Shown here: positions 23,579 through 34,900 of the stretch, in pieces
Position numbering within the stretch: the first letter of the stretch is position 1
How the letters are laid out: the number at the start of each line of letters is the position of its first letter
Origin: Zanthoxylum bungeanum
Lineage: Eukaryota > Streptophyta > Magnoliopsida > Sapindales > Rutaceae
Direction of reading: 5' to 3'
NCBI GenBank assembly: GCA_019454045.1
Contig: SKCR01047711.1
Span: 1 to 64,000 of the forward strand
Length of the DNA stretch: 64,000 nt
The notes under the pieces: generated by a model
Seen by the model: the letters and a program-made list of their open reading frames with translations, nothing else
Database searches by the model: none
What the model was told of the DNA's origin: nothing
Position numbers and translations under genes: made by a program

Positions 23579-23959
23579 TCATTTTATATAAATAACACCC
23601 AGTGTTTCTAATACAAAAGTGTAACCCTGCTGGGTTAACAAGGATACAGATATAATATTCCTAGTTAAACTAGGTACAAAATAACAGTTTAAAAGTTTAA
23701 GTACATGCCCTGAGGGCAGTTCTAAAACAAAAGTCCCTACGGCCAAAACAGCAACTGGTGTTCCGTTTCCGACCCGTAGATCCATCTCCCCTGTCGCCAG
23801 CATCCTGCTATCATGCAGATCCTGCACATCAGTACAAATATGAGCACCACAACCAGAATCAAAAATCCAATTTTTAAAACTAGAAGTATTCATATTTATC
23901 TCAATAACAAACATACCAGAGGCGGTAGCCTTGCCACCCTTGCTATCCTCCTTCTGCAC
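23579..23959 (-). CDS. Copia aspartic protease
   Basis: A 126-residue frame carrying WIFDSGCGAHIC, the active-site D-S-G of retropepsin-type proteases in copia elements, followed by VGNGTPVAVLAVGTF and LKLLNCYFVPSLTRNIISVS, the usual second half of the domain. It cuts the polyprotein into Gag, protease, integrase and RT-RNase H. It overlaps the gag frame by 17 bases in a different frame. A real polyprotein would be continuous here, so the overlap probably reflects a small indel. Confidence 0.88.
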   Translation of the reverse strand: MQKEDSKGGKATASGMFVIEINMNTSSFKNWIFDSGCGAHICTDVQDLHDSRMLATGEMDLRVGNGTPVAVLAVGTFVLELPSGHVLKLLNCYFVPSLTRNIISVSLLTQQGYTFVLETLGVIYIK

Positions 23960-24758
23960 AATGTTTTTTGGCAGTCACGTTTCCAGTGACCCCTTTTGCC
24001 GCAGTTAGGCAGATGTCGCGAGATTTGTCCTTTGGCTTCCTAGAAGCCACTGTCAACTTGCCTTTGCCCTTCTTTTTGAACTTCCTCTTCCTCGCACCTC
24101 CAATTGCCATGGGCCTAGCCTTTGGCGCATGAGAGGTCGATGCATAATGCGCCTCGCGCTTGCTCCCCTTTAGGAGTTCCCTTTCGGACTCCTTCAGCAC
24201 GGACAACAACTCTCCAAGAGTGTCGTCAGTATCCATCAACTTATAGTTGACGATGATTTGTTTCCAAGTATCGGGCAGCGATTGTAATATCATATCAATC
24301 GTCAGCTCTGCCTCCAAGACAATGCCCATATTGGCTAACTCATCTATGTCAGCGATCATTTGAGTCCCGTGGGCCTCAACTGATGCGCCATCTGTCATCC
24401 GGGAGCGGAAGAGTTTCCTTACTAGCTCTCGTACCTCTTCATCCGCTTGTTAGTGCGGTGAAGATCACGCAATCTTGCCATCATGTTATAGGGATCCAAG
24501 TCCCTGTTTTGCGTCTGAAATGCTGGGTCATTGCAGCTAGCATAACTGACTGAGCTTGGTCACAATCGTCACTATGAGTCTTCCATAACTCTAGCTCCAG
24601 TGGCTCAGTGGGTTTAGGCGGGAGAGGCTCTGAATAGTATACAGTACCCTCTCAGCCCCAAGCACTATCTTGAGGTTCATTTCCCAGTCGGCAAAGTTTG
24701 TCCCTTTGAAGACATTATCGCCCATGATTATGTCGCGGATATTACCTTTGCCAGTCAT
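23943..24758 (-). pseudogene. Copia Gag, frameshifted
   Basis: Capsid-nucleocapsid protein that would package element RNA. The likely start is the ATG at 24756-24758, giving MTGKGNIRD and then FKGTNFADWEMNLKIVLGAE, the usual N-terminal shape of plant copia Gag. The middle (24400-24650) is broken by stops. A 151-residue frame from 24398 resumes with ILQSLPDTWKQIIVNYKLMD and a basic stretch RKRKFKKKGKGKL. The expected CX2CX4HX4C zinc knuckle is not intact; the surviving end has scattered Cys and His only. Confidence 0.8.
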
Positions 24759-27085
24759 CTTGACAACTATAGTCCAACTATAAAGTCAACGATGTTATGG
24801 GTACAGTCAAACTGTTACAAGTAAAATAACAATATATTAGTCCAACTAATCAAATAAAATATTGACGAAATAATTTTGAAAGACGAGTAAGGCTAATATC
24901 TGAACGAGATTGCAAATTCAATAATAGCCTCCCACTATTTTCTTCAAGTTTCTAACCCCTCTGTAGAGAACTCGGGAAATCGAATTTCCTAGTGGGCTAG
25001 GATCCCGTTAAATAACCACAACCTTGACTTTGGCCAATAAAAATTGTATGCTATTTAACTTAGGTAGATCTCCATGATCAATTGGATCTCATCCAATTCC
25101 TAGATCCGGTTAGGTGGACATCCAAGTCCGAAACATATGTATAATGCAATGTAACCATTACATTTTCCTAACCCTATCCTCCGAATCATCTAGGCCTTGG
25201 CTTTGGCCAAAAAACAAACCTAATGATTCCAGTTAAGCGGACCCATTGACGAGGAAAGTTTCGTAATCAATGTCGTTGGACAAAAAGTGATCTTGACTTT
25301 GGCCAATAAAAATCACGATTTGGACAAGACACCGATATGCAACAAAACTCTCATGATTCAAGTACATCCTTGATTGACAAAGGTCTTGACTTTGGTCAAA
25401 AACAAACCAATGCCAACTTCGGATCTTGAACAAGAACCATTCAATGGAAGGATATTCGCTTAATATAAATTGAGGGATTTTCGCGTAATTGGCAACCAAT
25501 TTATTTATCTTTGTTAGGTCTCATCATCATACCCCTTAAGCATGCTTCTAAAACATCATAAAGCGCGTAAAGTAAATTAATAGTGATATGCGGATGGATA
25601 TATAAACAACTTGTTCCTAGAACAAATCACTCACTTTCCCTCTCCCGCTAGCACTATTCTACTATACCCAATTACATAATACAATAAAAGAAACCTCATT
25701 TACATTGAGGGGAATTAGGTGAGAAGAGAATACAAAGAGATAAAGAGATAAGGCTGGACACGCAGGTCCAATTTATAAATTCCAAATTTACAATAATTTC
25801 TAAAATTACCCTTTCCCTTCTAATATCCATCCGATATACACTATTCATTCATCACATACATATATATTCAAACAAGACATGCTTTTACAACCAATCTAAT
25901 CCAATTAATTAGTCTTGTTAAAGTGATCATCCAATGTTCAAACAACGGTTTGATTTTGTGCGAGTCCAACTCGATTGAGAATAAGTACATAAGGTACGAA
26001 TTCGCGAATTATATCGAACTACTTATTAAATCTTATTTAATTCGTATTCAATACTAATTCATTTATTTAATTCCAAATTAAATGTTTACACTTTTATTTG
26101 CTTTAAAGACTTAGATTCTAAATCTAATCCTATTGGGTCTCAAAGCCCAACTAACATCCAATGTTGAATTTAATTCAAGTCAAATGGGCTTAGAATTGAT
26201 TTATTAAGGCTTGGGCTTTGGTCAATTTGGGTCAAACCCAATTACCAAGCCCAAATAAGGAATCACCCTTAAGTGCCATAAAACCAATTTTAAGCCCATA
26301 AGGCCCAATTAAATTATTAAAGCCCATTATATTAATTTGGACTTAATGGAGTGATTTAGGCCCAAATTGGATCCAATCCTTTTGGCCCAAATCTACTTGG
26401 TCCAACCAAGCCCATTATCCCAAATACAATATTAAAAGCCCAATCACCAATTAAGCCCATTAATTAAATTTTAATATTCCAAACATTAAAGTCCAATTAA
26501 TTAAAGTGTAATACCAAGATTAATACATTAAACCAAATATTTCAAAAATACCCATTTAATTTATTAATCATGTATTTTGTAAAATAAATGTCCAACATTA
26601 ATTTTTCAAAAAAAACACTCCATTTCATGTCCTTGTATATTCGGCCAAGGTATGTTTTTTGTGTCGATTTGTTTTTCAATCCGATTGAATTACTAATCTA
26701 CGTCCCGTATACGTTCTAAGTCATCCAATGATCTTAAACACAAAAAATTCCAATACATCAAATGTACATACCATTCGGCCAAGGTCAAATTTTTGGGGAA
26801 AAATCATCCAATGCATTTTTCATAAAATTGATTTCATATAATGTCATTTAATACACATACATACATACTTCATCAAATTTCACAAGAACATGCTTCAATC
26901 AATTCTCACACCCATTCGGCCAAGGTCAATTTTTGGGGAAAAATCATCCAATGCATTTTTCATAAAATTGATTTATATATGTCATTTAACATACATATAA
27001 GCATACTCATTCATCATCAATTTCACAAGAACATGCTTCAATCAATTTTTACCCAAATTTTAACCTAAAGTATTTCATGCTTAAA
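24759..27085 (-). other. Long 5' leader of copia A
   Basis: About 2.3 kb between primer site and gag with no long open frame. It contains four spaced copies of a CTTGACTTTGGCCAA motif (25023, 25196, 25292, 25384 on +) and three CATTCGGCCAAGG sites (26640-26925). A 141-bp tandem duplication lies at about 26771-26975. Large parts match the leader of copia B (35300-37600). RNA packaging and dimerisation signals would be expected here; none can be proven. Confidence 0.7.
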
Positions 27086-27103
27086 CCTAGCTCAATGATA
27101 CCA
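27086..27103 (-). other. Primer-binding site of copia A, tRNA-iMet type with 2-nt insertion
   Basis: On - it reads TGGTATCATTGAGCTAGG, one base from the LTR end. Compared with TGGTATCAGAGCTAGG in copia B it has an extra TT after TGGTATCA. Confidence 0.8.
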
Positions 27104-27104
27104 T

Positions 27105-29033
27105 TGTTGGTTTCTATAATATGTCCCAAACAAAGATTAAGCATGTGAAATACTATAAATGAATATATATATAAGACTTGAAGCATGGCGGAATCATACT
27201 TACAAAGCTATGTGATGAAGAAGATGATCAAATGGTGGAAGCTCCAAGTGTTGGAAGATTCGGCCAAGGGAGGAAGAAGACTTGAAGCTCCAAGCTTTTG
27301 TATTCCAAGCTCTTTGATGGTTTCCCTATCACCTCTTTTGATCCCTTGCTTGTGCTAGCAAAAATGGAGAATAGAAGATCAAATCTTCCTTTGTCCTTCA
27401 TGGAGTTCACGGCAATGTGAAGAAATTTGAGAGAAAGAGTTTTGTGTAATTGATTTTGTTTTACCAAAAATCAATTTATATTTATGCCATAATTTTATTA
27501 AATTAATAATAAATCTATGACACAAACCATGCAATGGCTTAGAGTGTCAAACACTCAAACTCCATGCAATGCATTAGAGTGTAATGCACTTATCACCATG
27601 CAATGCCTTATCAATTAAATAATGCATATAATGACAAGTGTCATGTGGGCCCCACACGTTTCCCAATGAAAGTGGGCCCACGTCCATTCGCATCGCGTTC
27701 GGGTTCGATATTTCCGAAATACCGAGCTTACGTCGCGACGTTAATTAAACCGAATTTAAATAAATAATTGCGCCTGGCGAAATTATTATTTACGTCGCTA
27801 ACGAATTAATTCTAAATTAACTCGTATGCCCGAATTAAAATCTAATTTTAATTTCGCGTCGAAATCGAATTTCGATTATTATATCGAATACAATAATTTT
27901 ATCGATTAATTCCAAATTAATCGTTCTCTCTCTAAATTAGGCACTTTATCCAAGATAAAGTTTCTCCGCAATTAATCCAAGATTAATTAAGTCGAATCAA
28001 ATATCATAGGTGAATCTTCAGGAAGCGACCCAAGAGATCTCCGGATATTTGGCAGTAAATACGGTCGTCGGATAATCCGAACACGTACGTACCTCGTACT
28101 ACGTCTTTACCGATTTACAAGACAAGGTTGGCTTCTAGCAAAGCGCCATGCCTACCCAATTCTCCAGAAATATTCTTATAGGAATATAAGATCTGTATCA
28201 AGCGTAGTATACCGTAGTATTGCGTACATCGATCCAGTATCGGATGATCACATGCTAGGCCTAGGGCTGGAGATGTGTCTGCCCCGTACGAAACATATAT
28301 CGGACATCAAGCAACTAGTCTCTTTAAATCGGACAATCCTGACCTGTCATATTGTCCCGACGGTTGCAACCTTTTATAGAGTACTAGTTCTGTGCCCTGC
28401 ATGATCATCACCTCCATATGTCTGAAGCGATACTTCCATCTTGACATCACATCCAGTACACTACGCTTCTCGATAAACCCAGAAGAGGTGTACACAGAAC
28501 CGGTTTAGGTCCCCAACCACCAAAACCAAAGTTTACCGATTGTCGCAAGTACTAGCGATGTAAGTCTCAGGTTAAGACCATATACACCTACCCTGATGCG
28601 GCCTCCCATAGACACATAGACATACTACCAATGGGATTCCGCGGGGTCTATCCAGAGCGAAGCTGTTTTCCGTACCATCGGTAAAACACAACCTCCTATC
28701 GCACTTGCATAAGTATCCAATACTTAAATATATGAGAACTATGCCGTTGTGCCCTCACAACGTGCACAAGCGCAATACTAGCCTATTCCGCATTATCGAT
28801 GTCCAGTCTCGATAATACTACGGCTAGGGATATTTAATGATTAAACCTTTATGGATTGATACTGTCTCATATCATCTCAATCCGTACTAATCATATGGAC
28901 TTTTGCCATTTATATATCAAAGTAAATAAAATTACAAAACGGCAAAAGGCAATTTCATTATCACATAGTTAATTTTGTACAATAATACAATATCATTTAC
29001 AAACAGTGACGCTATGGGACATAATGTCTAACA
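27105..29033 (-). repeat. 5' LTR of copia A
   Basis: On + TGTTGGTTTC...GTCTAACA, followed by the TSD TGAAC. Near-identical to 18856-20789. Differences are mainly one- to few-base indels. Confidence 0.92.
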
Positions 29034-29884
29034 TGAACCATTTATGAACATTCCTACACAGCAATCATATATGCTTTTAAAATTGTATTGTGCCAATTGT
29101 AAACCATTGATTTCGACTTGTTGTGTGTGACCTTTTGGGTGGTCCCCCAAAGTTGGACATGAAATGAATCGTGAATAATTTAATCGAACATAAATTATCC
29201 TCTGATCAATGGTCATTCGATTTCAATGACCAATAATGTAACTGATGTTTGAACCATGTTTAAATTCGCTAATTTTGATTATGAGTTTTATTATCAATTT
29301 ATTTATATTCGTTTGAGTTTAATGTTTTGTGTTGGCTGGCCATAAAATATGATGATATATGTTTGTTTAGAATCCATCACTCGAGATAGGGGATTCGATA
29401 GATCTAGAGAATATAACCTAGAGTTTTATAGAGTTCGAGAGAATATATAAATTACTTTGAAGTCGTTAATATATAATCACAAAGCGTAATGAGTTTTTAA
29501 CTACTGGATTTTTATAGAGATATCGAAGTCTGTAATTGATGATATTTTCACTCGGCACTCGAGATATAGAGTGGATATTTTCAAAGTCTTGACTTATAAA
29601 CAATATAACTGAACATGGATTAATTGGCATGATAAATATATGGGTGACAGCTAGGTGAAATCATGATCCATAATCTCTATCGTAATAGTTCCTCCTATCT
29701 AATTATTTTTATATTTATTTATTAAAATCTTTATTATTTGTTTTCTAAATAAATTTAGGATTATCAATTGTAGTAAATAGTGCGAGTTAACGCAATCATT
29801 GTGGGTTCGACACTCTAAACTTATTTATACTAAAACTTGACAATGTACACTTGCAGTACGATATAAAATATAAAAGCAAGTTTT

Positions 29885-29901
29885 TGGCGCGTTGCCAAGG
29901 A
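29885..29901 (+). other. Primer-binding site, tRNA-Asp-like (Athila type)
   Basis: TGGCGCGTTGCCAAGGA resembles the TGGCGCCGTTGCC primer site common in Athila-type gypsy elements, with one C missing. It lies just after an LTR end whose last 130 bases include GTGGGTTCGACACTC. Confidence 0.7.
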
Positions 29902-30093
29902 TTGTTTGTTTAATTCATATTAATACTACTACCAAGTAATCTTATCTTTAATTTAGATTTTTAATCTTTTAATTTTAGTTTATTTTTGTTTTTTATTTAT
30001 TTTTGTATTTTATTTTGATGTTGTTTATTGATTTTTTGTTTTTTGTGCTTCAGTGAATGCGAAGATCCACAAGTCTCGACTCGCTCCTGTTTG

Positions 30094-31949
30094 TGTTGGA
30101 GTTTACCAAGGTCCCAAGGATCAATAAACAAGCATGAACATGTGTGAATACAATCGAGAAAGTCACGGAATACTCACATCGATCGGTTAAGCGACGCTAC
30201 GATGAACAAAAACGATTTCTGCTCACTGTGAAGCTCACGGCAGTGGCTGTGTGCTGCTCACTGGTTTGGCTCGGTTTTGGTCCTTTGTCAAGCTCCAAGC
30301 TTCGTCGAACGATTCCCGGCTCATGGGTGGACTTCCCTATCACCTTCGCATGTCTCTCGGAGTGCTAGCTCTCTTGATTTTGCCACAAAATCAAGCACTT
30401 TTGGCTTCCCTTTTGTTCACTGGTTTCGCAGAAAACCAGAACAAGAACAGCCCACAGTGGGTGAGAGAGAGAGGTGGAGAAGAGAGAAGAAAGAGTGAAT
30501 CTGTTGAATGATTTCCAAAATAAAAAAAGACTTAAAATGATATACCAAAATTTGTATATGTTCATTTAATTCCTTACACATTTGAGTGTCCAATACTCAA
30601 ACATCAACTCACATAATTCAAGTTGTCAAGTCACATCACTCAAAGTGACAAGTGATTTTACGCTTGATGCGACTAGTGATTTGACGCTTGATTTGACTTG
30701 CGTGCCGCACTCGAATTTGAAATGCGAATTCGCTCGCAAACAATCCCGGGCTCGGGTTCGTTAATTCGAAATTAACAAATTTTCTATTGCGACGCAATTA
30801 AATGATTACGCCTAGCGAAGTCACTATTCACGTCGCTAACGAATTAATTCTAAATTAATTCGTTCGCCCGAATTAAAAAATTATTTTAATTCCGCCTCGA
30901 AATCCAATTTTGTTTAATATATCAAATATATTAATTTACCTATTAATTCCAAATTATTCGTTATCTCTCTTTAAATGATATTTTATCCCAGATAAATATC
31001 TCCGTAATTAATCCCATATTAATTTTCTCTCTCATCTAATTAATCCCTGATTAATAAAAGTGCGAGTCATACGTCATCGGTGAATCTTTGGGAAGCGACC
31101 CATGAGATCCCTGGATATGTTGGCAGTAAATTTGGTCGTCGGACTATCCGAACACGTAAGTACCAAGTACTACGTTTTACCAATTTACAAGACAAGGTTG
31201 GCTTCTAGCAAAGCACCATGCCTACCCAATTCTCCAGAAATATCCTTACAGGAATAAATGATCTATATCATCCGTAGTATACGTAGTATTGCGTATTTCG
31301 ATCCAGTATCGGATGATCACATGCAAGGCCTAGGGCTGGTACAGTGTCTGCCCCATACGAAGCATATATCGGATGACGAGCAACTAGTCTCTTTATTATC
31401 GGATAATCATGACCAAGTCATATTATCCCGACGGTTGCAACCTTTTTAGAGAACCAGTTTTGTATCCCTACGCGATCATCATCTCCATATGACTGGAGTG
31501 ACACTTCCGTCTTGACATCACACCCAACACACTACGATTCTCAATATACCCAGCATTGGCGTACACAGAGCCTGTTAAAGCCCTGGACGACCGCAACCAA
31601 AGTATATTGATTGTCGCAAGTATTAGTTGTGCAAGTCTCAGGTTAAGACCAACTACACCTACCGTGATTTCGGACTTCCATAGACATATAGTCATACTAC
31701 CAATGGAATTCTGAGGGGATCTATCCAGAGCGAAGCTGTTTCCCGTACCATCGGTAAAACATAACCTCCTATTACACTTGCATGAGTATCCTATACCCAA
31801 ATATAGAGAGAACTATACAGTTATGCCCTCACAGCGCGCACAAGTGTAATACTAGTCTTTTACGCATTCATCGATGTCCAATAGTTAATTTTTACAACAA
31901 CACCATGATCTGTACAAATAGTGACGCTATGGGTCATAATTGTCCAACA
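30094..31949 (-). repeat. 3' LTR of copia B
   Basis: On + TGTTGGAGTTTACC...TTGTCCAACA. The first 1.0 kb matches 51806-52811. The reverse complement matches the solo LTR at 6447-8601. A CCAAGTGGGATAT polypurine tract on - follows at 31950-31962. Confidence 0.9.
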
Positions 31950-34900
31950 ATATCCCACTTGGCATACAGCCAGTCACTCGAGTGTCTAATACCCGAACTA
32001 TGTATGGTTGGCTCAAACTGCTGAGAAAAGGCCTTCGTCAGCGGATTTACATTATTATCGTCTGATGTGATTTATTCGATCATCACATCGCCCCGATGTA
32101 TGATCCGAACGAATCAGATGAATATCAAAGTATATATCTGGATCGTTGATGAGACCATTAATTCTTTAGCCTGTGCTGACGCCTAGCTCAGCAGCTAACA
32201 GAATTATATCTAATCTAATTAGATTTATTATCGACCCAAATGGCTTCTATTACTACCTCAGCTGCAGTAATAACCCGGATTTGTTGTTTATTCGGTAACA
32301 GTATCTTGCTTGGAAGATTTCCAGCTCACTGTTCCGTTATTAAAACTGTATAGTACCATTTGTGACTTTTAGTCGTCTTTATCGGTTAGGAAACTCGCAG
32401 TAGTGATCCCAGTCACTTCAAGTTCTCATTCTCCATATTTTAAGACATCATCCTTAGGTCTCTAAGATACTAATGGATGTTCTTAATATCAATCCAGTGA
32501 CCATCACTTGGATTGCCCTGATTGTGACTTCATATGCTCAAAGCGTATGAGGCACTAGGTCACGTACATTTTTCAATGTACGATTTCTCGGAGAGTTTTC
32601 TCGAAAGCCAAGCTTTCGCCGATTGTTATTTGGGAATATCATTTCCAAGAAATGACATATTATCATTATTTTATAGGACAACCACTGTCAGTGCGCTCCT
32701 ACTAACCCTTTTATATACACAAGAATCAGTTTCGTTTTGAATTAAATCATACTCCATTATGATTACATCAAAACGATAATTCCAAGAACCTATGCTTGCT
32801 TCAATCCAAACATGGATCGAATAACCCGTAAACCTTATTTGCTAGTTTTGGTACGAAAAAATCGACAGGATGTTTTAAACATTCTCCAAAAGGTTTCCTT
32901 TTCAGGAAAGCTATTTTCCAGTAAAGCTGTCATATTTCATAAATGAAACACGCAGCTTTAGCAAGCATTATCCAAATGGATTTACCGTGGAAACAGTTAA
33001 AAGGTTGAATTGTAATCAACACAATGTTGATAACGATACCTTTTCGCTAAAATCCTAGCTTAGAACGTTGGTATGTTGCCATCCATGTACGTCTTCCTTG
33101 AAGACTTATATAGTACCAATAGGCACAATGCCTTGCGGTACATCAACTAGTGTCTAAATATAGTTGGTATACATGGAATCCATTTCGGACTCATGACACT
33201 TTGTCATAATAGGGAGTCGATACCTTGTATCACTTCCTCATACGTAGTCAGTTGATATTCCTCAAAAGATTGACATCTTTATGAGGTGAGATCAGAAACC
33301 CATACCCCATGTTGTTTTCTGACTCTCTCCGACATACGCGGTTCTTGTGTATTCAAAGATTATTGGTAATAGTTTCATCCTTTATAAACTATTTATGTTC
33401 CATTAAGGAATGGGTGCCTTGAATAGTATTACTCTGATTTTCATCGAGTTTTACTATCCTCCCACTTACCACTGCATATCGGTATTCCTCTCAAGAAAAC
33501 CGCATGGTGAGCAACAATCTAATTGTTCTCTAGTGAGTTGTATAAGTACTACACTTATGGTATCCCTAGGATAACCTACAATTGGCACTTATCAAATTTG
33601 GGTTTTAGTTTGGTATCATCCAAACATATGCCTAGCATACCCAAATTATCAGGAATGAGAAACTTTGTTTCTTTCATGTTCATATCTAATATGAAATCTG
33701 TCAAACAGATTATTATGGAACCTTATTCAAAATAATTCTTCACTGTTAATGTGTATCCGTTGAAGGAAATGGTAGCTCAGAGCGACTCATGATTAACCTT
33801 ATAATGTCTTACAAAATTCGGTTACTCTGTTCGAACACACCGTCAAACTGACGTGTTCTGGGAGGAGTCCTCATTTGAAAGAATATTATACTCTTTCAAG
33901 TATATTAGAAACTTATTGCCTAAGTATTTTCCATTACGATCTTACCGTGATGGTTTAATACTTTAGCCGATCTGTTTGTCTATTTCGCGGCGAAACTATA
34001 AAAGTTTCCAATTTTTGTTCTTAAAAAGAAACACATAACCTTAACGCGATGCCACATCCGTAAAGGTCACGAAATATTCATAACCACATCTAGCCTAGAT
34101 AGACATGGGCCCTCTTGCTTCACTATGAACTAGGGCTAACAGATCTGTGGCATTTACACTTTTACCAAGTAAATGTGCTTTAGGCACTTTGCCCAATAAA
34201 CTAGATTCGCAGACTTTATTTGAATAGAATCAAATCAGTCCGAGTACCCACTCTTCAAAAGTGTGGATATACGAGTCTTGTTTAATTATGTCCCATACAT
34301 CAATGCCACATCAGTTTCTTCTGATCAAATCAGTTTGAGCTGTTTGTTTGTCATGTTATATATATTTGAGATATATTTATATTCAAAATATAAATGTTGT
34401 TATTTCACATCTAATGTGTTTATCTCAATATCATCTTTATATAATAAAACACTTTAGTGTTCTAAAATATAAAGGTTCACCCGCAGCGGGTTAAACACTG
34501 ATACAGAGATAATGATTCTAGTCAAACTAGTTACATTATAAAAGCTTCTTAATCCTGCTCATAGCAGATTCTGAACACCAGTATATATTTATGTACAACA
34601 CTAAGTATTTAAAATCCAATTTTAATACTAGTAGTGAACATATTATGACAAACATATTTGAAGTCAGAGCCTTGCTCGTCTTCAATTCCTTCATGTCTGC
34701 TTTGTCCAAACGGCAGTCACGCTTCCGTGATCCCGTTTGCCATATTTAGGCAGACATTTTAGGATATGTCATTTATCTTCCTAGAAGATTATAATGATTT
34801 TGCCTTTGCCCATTTCATATTCCAGAAGCCTTTGGCCAAGCCTTGGCCTTCTTAGAATATCGAAGTAAGGTGCGCCTTGCGTTACTTGCCTAATTGCAAA

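Larger units (their letters stand above)
18856..29033 (-). mobile_element. Copia A, near-complete Ty1/copia element, TSD TGAAC
   Basis: A 10.2-kb element with LTRs of 1934 and 1929 bp, near-identical by eye. It has a perfect 5-bp duplication TGAAC (18851-18855 and 29034-29038), a polypurine tract, a tRNA-iMet-type primer site and the copia gene order gag, protease, integrase, reverse transcriptase, RNase H on -. The Pol frames are long but broken in several places, so this copy is probably not autonomous now. It is the youngest-looking insertion in the window. Confidence 0.93.
18721..30093 (+). mobile_element. Athila-type 5' LTR end, primer site and leader, split by copia A
   Basis: Sequence at about 18721-18855 and 29034-30093 belongs together once copia A and its TGAAC duplication are removed. 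The LTR start is not identifiable. The LTR end near 29883 is followed by a tRNA-Asp-type primer site. The leader then ends GTGCTTCAGTGAATGCG (about 30045), a shape seen in Athila-type leaders. Copia B interrupts it at 30094. No coding sequence remains. Confidence 0.55.
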
